Positions 1 through 11,600 of a stretch of DNA of 64,000 nt are shown piece by piece. The notes under the pieces are model-generated. The model saw only the letters and a list, made by a program, of their open reading frames with translations. It was not told the DNA's origin and did not search any database. Source of the stretch: Ariolimax columbianus. Its lineage: Eukaryota > Mollusca > Gastropoda > Stylommatophora > Arionidae. Positions within the stretch are counted from its first letter, which is position 1; the number at the start of each line of letters is the position of its first letter. The stretch spans positions 73,051,948-73,115,947 of the forward strand of contig JAVGWX010000007.1 of NCBI GenBank assembly GCA_036924085.1. Reading direction: 5' to 3'. The translations under genes were made by a program, and so were the position numbers.

Positions 1-222
1 TTTTATTCCTAGTTCTCTTTATTTCTCTATTCCCCAATGCGGTGTGCGTTTTTATTTTGTCCCTGTCGGCCCAGTTGATCCGACTTCGGCATGCATTTTA
101 TGTAAGGGTCTGCTTACTCCTGCATTTTCTAGGGGTTTGCTTCCCTGGGGTAATGGCGTGCTGTGATCGGGGAGCGCCTTCGAGGTGTGAGCCGTGAAAC
201 TTAACCACTAGCCCATGCCGTT
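1..222 (-). mobile_element. SINE-A (tRNA-derived), 3' end cut by window edge
   Basis: Reverse-complement copy of the SINE-A family seen at 12150, 17309 and 54591. It has a tRNA-like head (GGGCTAGTGGTTAAG), a degenerate B box, then a body with AAGCAAACCC and GTCGGAT...CTGGGCCGACAG blocks. The head is at about 220 and the A-rich tail is lost at the window start. Confidence 0.8.
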
Positions 223-429
223 CCCTCTTTCGAGATATGCAGATGTGTATGTCTTTGCTAGCTCTTTATTACCTATTTAAATTCATGTGAGGTGAATTAG
301 TGTTGATTTCTTCATATTAATGTTCCATTTCACATGTTTGCTATACACAATCAAGTCTTTCACTTTTCTCTTAAATGTGTCGGTGTGAGTGTGCAATCTC
401 ATCAGCATTTTCCAGTGTTGAAGAAGTTC

Positions 430-1430
430 CAAGAAGATTATGTGGAAAAGCACAGGAGATATAGTAATACATCAGATTGACTTTATTATGCTAAAGGACA
501 GACTCAAGGAGGAGATTATGTTAAGTACAAGAATGGAGACATCTTACTTGATCAGAAAGATACATCAAATAGAGATAAGTGAGCTTTTTGGTAACAAGCC
601 ATCAATATTTAATAATGAAGGCCTCCAACATTGTTGAGTAGAGGTCTGAAGATGTAGTGAATGAGCTGGCAGCAGCCTGCTAGAAGTGATTCAGAAGAAT
701 GCAGAAGATGAAAAAATCATAAGTAGAGAAAACAATAAGAGATATGAGCAAGTGGAATGCATCAGGTATATGGACACAAGAAATATAGAAATAATAGAGG
801 CTCTTGAGGAATTTGCTGTTGATAAATTATTGATTTGTGTAATTCTTTCTCATTTTGGTATTCGTCCTGAAAAGGATGTTGTGTGAGAAATCTCACGCAA
901 CTGAATGTTCAGAATTGAGAACAATCAACCCAATGAGTTAATATACTGTTCACAATTATTAAGGAGAGAATTTGACATAGAATAGACAGCAAATTAACTG
1001 TCACTGTAAGATCTGGCAGACTTTACTCACCTTGTATTGATGTAAGATGAGAAGTGCAACAAAGACGCATACTGCCCCCTTGTCAGTTTAATATTTACAC
1101 AGAACAAATTTATCAACAGATAGAGGTAATGCCAAGACTCATTATTGGTGGAGTGTTCATAAATAATCACAGATATGCGGATAACAAAGTTCTGCTTGCT
1201 GAAAGTGAATAAAAATTACAGCAGTTAGTGATTAAAGTAAGGAACAAAAGTCAGATACAAGTATGGATTGGACATTAACACATAAAACAAAACCTATGAT
1301 AATTAACAAAGTAGACAAAATGAACTCTACATATAAAAATAGATGGTCAGACACTAGAACAGGTCCAGAGCTTCTCTTATCTTGAAAACATAATAGATAA
1401 TAGAAATAATAGTAAAGAAGAGAACCAATC
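430..1430 (+). mobile_element. decayed LINE, reverse transcriptase region
   Basis: Broken frames spell RT-like text: CGKAQEI at the start, IIEALEEFAVDKLL near 815, then LIIGGVFINNHRYAD and VLLAESE (1140-1210), equivalent to the YADD active-site block, then DGQTLEQVQSFSYLE near 1350. Many stops. It lies downstream of EAPP. Confidence 0.7.
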
Positions 1431-1590
1431 AAACAATCCTTACTCAAGTGGTGTCTTAGGAGAAAAAATTGCCAGACTGTACCCTTCCAAGCATGTTATA
1501 CAATCAAACTATCCTTACTCAAGTGGTGTCTTAGGAGAAAAAATTGCCAGACTGTACCCTTCCAAGCATGTTATACAATCAAACTATCCT
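1426..1590. repeat. 75-bp tandem duplication, 2.2 copies
   Basis: CAATCAAAC at 1426, 1501 and 1576 marks a 75-bp unit. The two full copies differ at about one base (AAACAATCC against AAACTATCC), so the duplication is recent. Confidence 0.95.
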
Positions 1591-1887
1591 TGCAGCATTT
1601 ATTTCCATTGCTTGAGTCTGCTAGTGAATTTATAAGGAGAGAAATAAAAAAACTCTTGTCCATGCAGTAGCAATATAGTGTGCAGGCTATGTTTTTATTT
1701 CATGACCTACAGAAATAATGTATGCCATATCAGGATTTCAAAACCTGAACCCACTTGCTCAGGAGATCGGCATCCAAACAAGGTCGCTCGGCTAGCCACT
1801 TCTTAACATGTTAATGTCATCAACTGCAACTACAGAGAGTGCTACATGGGATAGCACCATGTAAAATTAGAGTGAAGAGTAATTAGG

Positions 1888-2085
1888 GTCAAGTGAAACT
1901 GATCAAGACCCCCACCTCACATTCTCGTTTGTGCTCCTGACAACAAACGGTCCGGCTAGCAAGGTGAGCTTACTGAGCAGCCTCGCATTGTACTACAGCC
2001 AGGATGACCCCGGTCCACTATCTCAAGTATGACTGTGTGTAAGAGGAGCCACTGTTACCTACCACCTAAGAAACACCATAATTAA
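1888..2085 (+). mobile_element. old SINE-D remnant
   Basis: Degenerate D element: CAAGACCCCCACCTCAC, GGCTAGCAAGGTGAG, CTACAGCCAGGATGACCCCGG and AGGAGCCACTGTTACCTACC follow the D order. It lies just downstream of the EAPP stop. Confidence 0.55.
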
Positions 2086-2278
2086 CTCATCTCTGCATGA
2101 GTAGCTTCGAACATCATATAAAATTAATGGCTTCAGAAATCACAGCGGCAATAGCACACATCACGCTTTGATTATGGCTTCCTGGAACAAGGTCAACTAC
2201 ACTGGTGATTCTGTGCTTCATATGGACCACCAAAAAGAAGACGAGGAGAATCCTGCTTATGCATTCACAGGCATGAAA

Positions 2279-2309
2279 TTTATTCAAATCACTGAAACAA
2301 TAGTTTATT
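2279..2309 (-). promoter_or_regulatory. two polyadenylation signals for EAPP
   Basis: On the minus strand AATAAA occurs at 2309-2304 and again at 2284-2279, only 24 and 49 nt after the EAPP stop codon. A very short 3' UTR is therefore likely. The cleavage site cannot be read from sequence alone. Confidence 0.6.
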
Positions 2310-2332
2310 CACAAATGTTTATAATCAGAACC

Positions 2333-2606
2333 TTAAGTATGACTCGCCAGCACATTGAAAAAGTGATAAACCTCATCGTGATCAGCAACCCCAACTACAG
2401 TGCTACATTCCGTACATCTGACGGGATTAAACATATCTGTTGATGATGGTGGATTTTCATTGCTGGATACATTTGCTGTATGTGAGACTTTGTTCTTAGA
2501 CTTTTTCTTCTTTGATGCTTGCTCTGGGTACTGAAGCATCTCTGATTTATCAATGACACAGTTCATAACAAACATGGCTCTGTATTGATGTTTGTATGTT
2601 TCATGC
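2333..2606 (-). CDS. EAPP: EAPP exon 5 (stop codon)
   Basis: The acceptor ATCTTTTACAG joins in phase to complete Arg223. The exon encodes HETYKHQYRAMFVMN, a Lys/Ser-rich linker, RCTECST and HFFNVLASHT, then TAA at 2335-2333. The end matches the usual EAPP C-terminus, so the protein is complete. Confidence 0.96.
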
Positions 2607-5600
2607 CTGTAAAAGATGCAAAAATAAATGTTCCACAACTGAATTTTAAAAGTTCTTCAGTGCAATATACAGCCAATCCTATTATACAAAAGTTAATGAA
2701 GGACAATCATTAAACAAACAAGGTCGACAAAAACCCAAGAGTAGGTGTTTTATAGAAGAATGTTATAGATGTTATGGGCGGATAAGAAGATTAAAATGAT
2801 AAGCAAAGTCAATGCATAAAGGTAGCAAAAGAAGTAAAAAGGCAAAATGTATTCGAGTACCATACAGAGAGATCAAGAACATCATCAGAAATCAGTATAT
2901 ACGCCAATGGAGAGACGACAAGAACATAAGCAGTACATCAAACTACCTTATTGTGCATGAGAACTGGACACTGCAGACTACTAGAACATCTATACCGAAT
3001 AAAGATCTCACACACCGATGAATACCCACGTGGAACAGAATCCTGAATACATTCTACAGGAATGCCCACTATATAGTAAAATGTTGTATCAGACCCGGCC
3101 AGATGGTGCGGAACTGAGACAAAAACTGTGGGGCAAAAGCTACGGCCTGGATAAGACTACAGGCTTCATCATGGCGACTGTTCTGCAGATATAGCATGAC
3201 CAAAGATCCTGATTGCAAAGAAGAAGAATGCATAAAGGCAGCATATTACACACTTCAGAATGAAAGCAAATCTCATTACTGGGCATGCTATGGCAGGAAA
3301 AGGGTTTGAGTAGGGTTATGAGACTGCCCTGACAAGAAGGGCCATCTCTTCATTTTTACAAAACAAGATATTGCCGTTTGATTTGAAATAAAATGGCGCA
3401 AAGTTACAGTACAGGTTGTCCCATAATAGACTCTCCGGGGAGAGGAGACCACAACATTTGGTCAGACAAAACACACTGAATAGACAGACTGTTAGCCAGG
3501 TTGTTGTTTGCGAATGCCCACAATGAGTAGGTTACTCTTTTGTGCGCCCTGAAAAGGATGTTTAATTACGGGTTGCAGCAGCTTTCCTCACATCTCGAGC
3601 GTGCTGAAGGTGGACCAGGGTCCTTCAGACGCTTGTGCTATGTTTGGCTTCCTCTGCGTGTCGCTCATTACTACGGGGATCACGTGGATCCCTCACCTTG
3701 TTTGCCAGCCTGCCATAAAAAAGACCGTTCCAGGGAGGGCTACTAGGAAGCCATGGTGAGGGTCTTGGTCAGTATGTTTTTCCTGACCCCAACTAACATG
3801 TCTGATCAGTACATTTTGCCTGACCAGATGTTAGTCTTCCTCCCCATGTTAGCCAGGTGAATCTTATTGATCAAGATACTACTTCAATTTCCATAAGTTC
3901 TCCATCAATGCAGGATATTTCATGGCAGTCTGGTTAATGAGATGGGTTCGACACTGTGATCCCCATAATAGTTAGCTTACTTAGCAGTATCACATTACAC
4001 TACAGCCAAGAGAACCTGGTCCAATTTTGAAAGTACACCTTGGGATGTGAGGAAAACCACTGTATCCTGCCCCCAAAGAAAGTCGTTAGAGTGCCTAACT
4101 CAAGTACGAGTGGCATCAACAACATAGCAACGTGTGTTATCTGGGCCCAAAAGGAGAGTAAAGAACAGTAATACTGTAACCTGCCAGGCATGTTGTAAGA
4201 GTCAACTAAGAAGTGTTGAGCATGGGGCTTGCTACCCATTTCTGTAGAAACTTTAAGCCACAAAAAAGTTAATTAGATACAGGCAGGTTACCGTTTGCAT
4301 GTATTTGTTGACGACATGTGCTCCACAGGGAGAAACGGTTTTGATTGATTGATTGATAGCTGAGACATCTACCAAGGATGAAGTGTTAGAGACTTCATTG
4401 CACTAAGCCTAAGCTTTTTAATGAGGTGTGGTGGCCTGTTCACTTCCTTGGTGCCTTTCCTTTCCTGACAGTAAGCCAGGTTGACTGGAGCATGATTATA
4501 ATGGAGATTGAGCTTAAGTATCTTTACAATGAGAAGCAAATACTCTACTCTCTTCACCCCAGACACTCAAAGCCTTTGCATACCTGTCACAAGTGAAGAA
4601 CTACGATTTGAACAGATTAACATCTGGCAGACAAATAAAATCAAAGGAACCATATACAAAACTTAATTTTTAAAAATTATGTAACACACTCCCCTACAAC
4701 CAACATGATCATTCAGATTATGTTATCTCAAACAAAAACACTGGATGTAATTATAATATTTGCACCTGACTGTTAACTTGTGAACAGAACACAACATCAG
4801 CATTACCTCTGGCAGTCCAAACAAAGAGTCGTCATACAAGCAGGACAATCTAGCAATGCATCACTGTTGGGCATCTTTAGCTTTTTCCCTTCCCTTCCAC
4901 CTTGTGCTGTCGATCCACGATGACTTTGACGCTGCCGGTCAACCCATTTCTGATCCTCATCGTCCATGTCAGGATCGTACAAAAGTTCATCATTCGATAT
5001 CACAGTATGTGTCTGTTTTCCTGAATAGAAATGCAAATTATGTTAATATTTAATTATTATTACTGTGTTTGTTCCAATTAATACAGTATTTCGAGGGGGG
5101 ATATGATTGCAAAGCATGCTAACATTTACTATCAATACTATATTGGATGAGTGCGTTAGCTCAGTTCATAGTGAGCAATTCGCTATGTTCTGTAGTAACA
5201 GTGTGTCTCGATTCGAATATCGTCCAGAGACTAAAAATAATCCGGGTCGTGATTTTAATCAGGGACCACTTCTTCAGTAAACCCAGCTGTAAATGGGTAT
5301 CTGATGCATGAGTAAGGGAAAGTAAAAACAGCAAGGAAGGGCACTGTTGACCCCACCACTCACAGGCTGCGACTGTACAATGGAGTCTTTAAAAACTCAA
5401 TTTCGAACGAGCAGTTATTTCTGCTGAATTTCCACTTGACTTTACTTACCGTAGTTATTCCCACTGCTAGGTTAACCCAAGGGATAGTGTTATACTTGAA
5501 AATGTAACAGAGTTACAAGGGTCCCAAGAGCCAGGGCAGCCCTAAAAACACTGTTCAAGGTACCCACACATAACTTTAGAACCCTGCTATAGTAAATTTA

Positions 5601-8600
5601 ATGGACATTGTTCGGATCCTTTGACAATGTTCATTTTAAGAATGTACCCAACCAAATTGAATTTCTCGTGGTCTTCCTGAGAAATCCCACGACCTTTTAG
5701 GTCACATAGAAAGTTAAAGACAAGGTACTCTTTCTTTAGCGGCACCACAGTTCAGGGAAAATTGACGTGCCAGAACTGGACAAAGACAGAAAATATGGAC
5801 CCAAACCAGGAGAACAATGTATATAAGTGGAAGGATCAGGTTATTCTAGAATAGACCACAGAACAGAATAGCACAGAGCAGATAGTAGAATAGCTAGAAC
5901 ATAAGCTAAAGTCAGTAGTTAGAACAGATATAGAACAGAACTAGGACAACAGAGACGAAGTCACAGAAGCAGACTCTAGTCACTTAGAAGGAAGGGATGA
6001 TGAGCAGCACATGAACTGCAGCCGTCAGTGACCCATAACTGACTGCTACCGTCAGGGCCAGGGAACCAGAGCTGCCAAGACCCTTCTACATCTCCACACA
6101 GTGATCCTGGACAACAGGCTGCAACTGAGCAAACTGGCTGTAGAAGGTATCTACCCAAAAATGCCTGCTTAAGACGGATGTGTTGGACCGAAAGGTACAA
6201 ATGTTGCAGTCAAGCTGTAAACTACGACACAGCACATTCCGTTCTCCAGGCTACATCCTGTTACTTGCAAAGTCCTTTTCAGTGCTTAGTAGAGGGAGAT
6301 TGAATACAAACAAAGAAGAAGAAGAACTGAGAGGGAAGATCTTGACCAAGCACTTGGTTGAGTGGTAAAGACTGCCAACCCAAACCAGCATTTGTAAGTA
6401 TAGTCTAACTCCGCTATGTTAGAAGCTCTCCAACATCAAGTGTGATGTCTTTTTCTTTTCTCAGGCTTATTGTACCTGCAGGATGGGACAGCTAGTCCTA
6501 CATCCAACCCACCTTAGTTGTCTCTTACATGACTGGCAGATTACAGTGTTACTATTCTTTGCTCCTCTTATGAACCCAGGTAACACACAGGAAAGGAAAT
6601 TGATGTACAGAAAGTTAACAAGATAGGTTTTTCTCTATAACAAAGTTGCAACAGAACACAAAGCATTTAGTGACAAAATGTGAAAGCATTAGGTGGTAGC
6701 AACATTTAGCTTTGTGATTACTGTTGGTAGCAGACACTAGGTGTTGCATGCACGTGGGTACAAAAAAAGAATATAGTGTGCTGTTGTGGGCAAAAGGACT
6801 TTCTGCAATAGACATTCATAAAGAAATGCTTCCTGTTTATGGGCAGATGTATCTGTCAAATTAAGTTTTGCATAACTGTTTCCATAAATTTTCTCAAGGG
6901 CGCTAAAAAATTGCTGATGAAGCATGGCCTGGTCGTCCTGTTCAGATTGCAAGAGGCATTTGTGCAGCAAGTTGGGGATATGATTCGAGATGGCAGGCGA
7001 GTAACAATAGAAAGTGTAGCAGCTACAATAGGGTGTTCACATGGTTTAGCCTACAGTATATTGCTTGATTGAATTTCCAGAATGTGTGCTCACAGTGGGT
7101 ACCCCGACAACTGACTAATAAACACAAAATGAACCAAATGACCCTATCCTTGCGACATCTCTGGGGGTGTGCAAATAAAAAAAAAAGACATGCTTAACAG
7201 GATTATTACTGGGGACAAATCATGAATGCATCTTAACAAAAACCAAAGCGTGCTTCAATACAATGAAAAATCCTTCTACACCTGCCTTCTACCAAGAAAT
7301 TCAAGGTTACTTCATCAACAGAGAAGGTTATGCTTATAGTGTTTGGGATTCTCATGAAGTGCTGTTATACAATTTCCAGAAAAAAAAGTTAGAATGTGAA
7401 TGCTGTATTGACCTTTTGTGCCTCAATAGCACACAGGAGAGGAAACTGATCCACAGAAAGTCAACAAAATGGGTTTACAGCAAAGTGGTCTACAATAACG
7501 TTGCAACAGAACATAAAGCATATGCTGACAAAATATAAGAAATCACGCAAGACAAGAAATACACAAACTCAAGAAACTATACAAACAATAGACATACTAG
7601 AAGACTTGGGACCAGCTGTATCTTCTTCTTCATCTGAGTCAAAATAAATTTCATCATAAAACTGCTCCTGCTCAACAGCTGATTGTGTATGATTTTGGTC
7701 GATGGTTTGGTCTGTGTTCTGTACAGAAGCTAGTGCCTTGTTTCTTTCAAGTGCTTGTTTTTCTGCAATAAATAACAGATGATCATAAGTCAGTCTTTTA
7801 ACCTACACAATAATTAATTAGGTTTGTGTAGTATGTGTACACTCGTGCGTATATGAATGTGTCTTTATCTATAAATAAAATAATAAATTATCATTTCTAC
7901 TTACACTTGAGATGTAAGGTATCATATTTGTAACTTGTTCTTCCTGCTTAGTTCTTCAAAGCTACTTACATTTCTTTGGCTCTTCAGTGTTATATGATTT
8001 GTTCTATTATTTCTCTTATATTAAGCAATGCAGTTTTATGTATGCAAGGTTAATGCGTTCATCTGACTTCCTTGCTGTACGCTGCAACATCCGAGATGCC
8101 TCTAGAGGAGCACTTACCACGCACTGGACTTCCGTGGCCCAAGACAGGGTTCGCCAGAGACGAAGTTGGGACACGCAGCTACGCTGAGGAACAAGTCATG
8201 AAGATCAAGATATCAGGTCATGCATGGAACCAGTGTGCTCACTTTGCTTAACCTCCTCCCTAGTGATCTGTTCAGAATCGTTGGACCTATGATGAGCACA
8301 AGACCCCTGCTGATCATGTGAATAAAGAGGTATGAAAGACATTGATTTCTGTATATGTATCTATTTCCCCAGTGGTTGCCCAAGTCTTTGTGTATGATAA
8401 GGACAAGAATAGAACCACTGGCCCACAGAGAGCATGTCATAAGAGACGACTGACTAACTGTGTGACATGGCATAACGCCAGTCATGGTTAAGAGGTTTGT
8501 TAAGAGCAGTACAGATGTCACCTAACAGGCTGCGGGTCTACTTTGCCCTAGTGTTGATTCTATTAAGATGGACTTGCACACTGTTAACAACCCTCCGCTG

Positions 8601-11600
8601 CACGAGCCTAGCCCACTAAGCAGGAGATCCTCCTCCCAGCTACATCCAGCTTACACCAAAGCTTGGGCCTGCACAGGGGCATTTGCCCCTGTAGAAGTAA
8701 GGTCAGGTCATCCTGTAACCGGTGAGGTCGTTGGGGCACACATGAAGACATCCTCACAAGCCCACACCACCCTTCCCTATCAGCGGCCGCTGCCTGTGCC
8801 TCTTCTGGTCAGAGTTTGGTTCATTCCTTTATGTTGTCCTCGCACTTCTTTTTGGGCCGGCCTCTTCGGTGTCTGCCTTGCACCTTTCCGTGGCGGATCG
8901 TATTTGCAAGACCATTTGATCTTGATATGTGACCGTACCAAGCGAATTTCCTTCTTTTGACAGATGCCAAGAGGTCTTCAAAAGGCCCTATTTCTGTTGT
9001 AATTTTATCTCGTATTACCTCATTTGTGACTCGATATTTGTACGTGACGCTTAAAAGTCTTCAGAAACATCTCATCTCCAAGGCCTGTATCCTTCACTGA
9101 AGGTCAGCTATAACTGTCCATGTCCCACAAGCACAGAGGAATATTGACAGGACCAGTGTACACAATAATCTGATTTTCGTGCATAATGCTAACCGTTTAT
9201 CTTGCCAGATTTTGTTAAGCCGTGCAAGCGCTGCTATTGTCTGTGCTATTTTGGCCAACACTTCACATTTTGATCCTTCATCACTGACAATCGACCCTAG
9301 ATATTTAAAACGGCCAACCACTTCGAGTTCTTGACCATTAGCTTTTATCCTGCTGTTGAAGCCTTCGGTGTTGTTATTCATTAATTTTGTCTTTCCAGCG
9401 TTTATCTCCATACCATAGTCAAGAGCTGTTTCATCAAGCCTCCCATTCCTGGAGTTCTGCTTCTGAACCCGACAACGAAGGTTGGTAATCGTTCGGCCCC
9501 CTATCTTGACAGTACCAACGTACCTCCAAGTGCTTCACTCATAACTCCCTCAAGGAATATATTGAAAAGAGTAGAAGTACAGGTTAACTAAGACTAAGAT
9601 ATGTCTATATGTATGAGAGTGAGTCGGTAAGCAGTTCACAAACTGATATGTGACAGCTGAAGAATGCAGTTGGTAGTTTCTAAAGGTGTCATTAGGTGGC
9701 AATAACATCCAGCTTTATGATTACTGTAGGTGGCAGATCATAGGTATCACATGTACGTGCGGAGATTGGATACACAATGGCATCCATGCTCACAGAGTGT
9801 ACAATCAAAGACTAGCGAGCTGTTGTGAGTTTTTCTATTCTTTAGTTTCATTTTATATAAAAATGGTAAAAGTAAGTTATTTTTGTTGAAAAATTATTTG
9901 CTACCTGTTTAAGTTTTTAAATTCTATTTTCTATAGCGAATTTACAAATTCGATCTGCTCTTTTATTCTGTACAAAAAGAGCGTGATATCTTTGAAACTA
10001 CTTATGAAAATGAAAAGGTACGCTTCATTTCAGCTCTTGTGATGATTTTTCTAGTCAATCTGAATTATTTTGGCTTGGCTTCGTTCATTCTCAATCTCCC
10101 ACTACCAAACTCTGAAAGGGCTTAAGTAGTGGAACATAGTCCAGAGAACGAAATGCGTTGTGTCATAGTTTACAGCTTGACTGTGATATTTTCACTTTTC
10201 GGTCCAACACATACGACTTCAGCAAGTGAATTATTTTGACAGAGAAGTCAACTCTTCACAATAAAGTGGGCATTGTCGAATAGAGCACACACAGAATATT
10301 TGTGAACGGAGACAAGCATACATTTTGTTCGATTTTCTGCATTAGATGTTTTATACGACTCAGAAAATGAAGTTGATCTGTTCTTCTGGTTTTTGGCTAT
10401 AATTAAACTAATGTAAAGCCGACCATGCCTGAAATTTCTGTAAAATATTTAATGTTACCCGTTTAAAACGATAAAGTGGGTGTTTACACATCAGGTAATA
10501 ATAATTCTAAAAATTGTCATGTACTGGACCTTTGTCATGTCATTAGATAATTCCATAAATAGATGTAGTTTTGAAACAAGTGTGACAAAACATATGGATT
10601 GGCTGTTTATATTGGGTAAATCTGACAAGTTAATTGTTTTTTCAGCTCAGTTAATTGTTTTGTTTGTTGTATGTTTCTTGCTTCTTTACTATTTTAGACA
10701 TAGAGATATATTTATCTAATTTATATTTTCTTATGGATGTATACCGCTCGACCTATGTGCCTGTCCTGACATACGGATGTGAGTCATGGGCAATGACTAC
10801 AGCCTAAGAAAGGCAACTACAAACTTCAGAAATGAGGTATCTAAGAATGGCAGTTCGGGTGACGAAAAGGGACAAGATCCATAACCAGACAATACGTAGC
10901 AAACTCGAAGTTCAGCTCCTGCAGACACGAGTGGAGCAGTTCCAACTACAGTGGTTTGGCCATGTCTGTAGAATGAAAGAAGATCGGATTCTAAAGCGGT
11001 CATGGGAGATCAAAAGTCAAGGACACAGACCCCCAGGGCGTCCCAAAGTACGTTGAGAAGACAACATACGAAAGTCCCTAAGTGATCGAGGGCTGGATTG
11101 GAAAGAGGCCAGGAAAAATACGGCGGATAGAGCAGGGTGGCGTTCTCTCTGCAAAACTTCTACACCTCACGGTAGAAGAGGAGCGACTAAGTAAGTAAGT
11201 ATGTTTTCTTATTGCTCATGCAATCCCCTTTCATTCCATATATGACATGGACAAATAATATGATAATATAAAACACAGTTACACTTTAACTGTAACACTA
11301 GATGAAAATCTTAGAGAGATGAGAAATATGCTGCACAAAACATGAGAATTGTGCTACATTCTGAAAGAGTTAAACCATTCATTTTACATCATATCTTGGT
11401 ATTTGATGTGATTTGCAAATTGTATTCATTCGTTCTTTGACGCTAATGAAGGTGTTGTGGCCATAACATAGGCGTTGTTCTGTTTTTGTCCGAGCTATAT
11501 ACTTTTTATCCATTTTTAAACCTTCAGTATCACTGCAGCTCCGCTTTATTTACTGACATAACTGAAAAGATTATCTGTGGCTGAAAAGAGTGTACCTTCA

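Noticed and set aside
8040..8190. LINE C-terminal tail
   Set aside because: A short frame resembles the end of RT proteins (AQDRVRQRRSWD), but no upstream RT block supports it.
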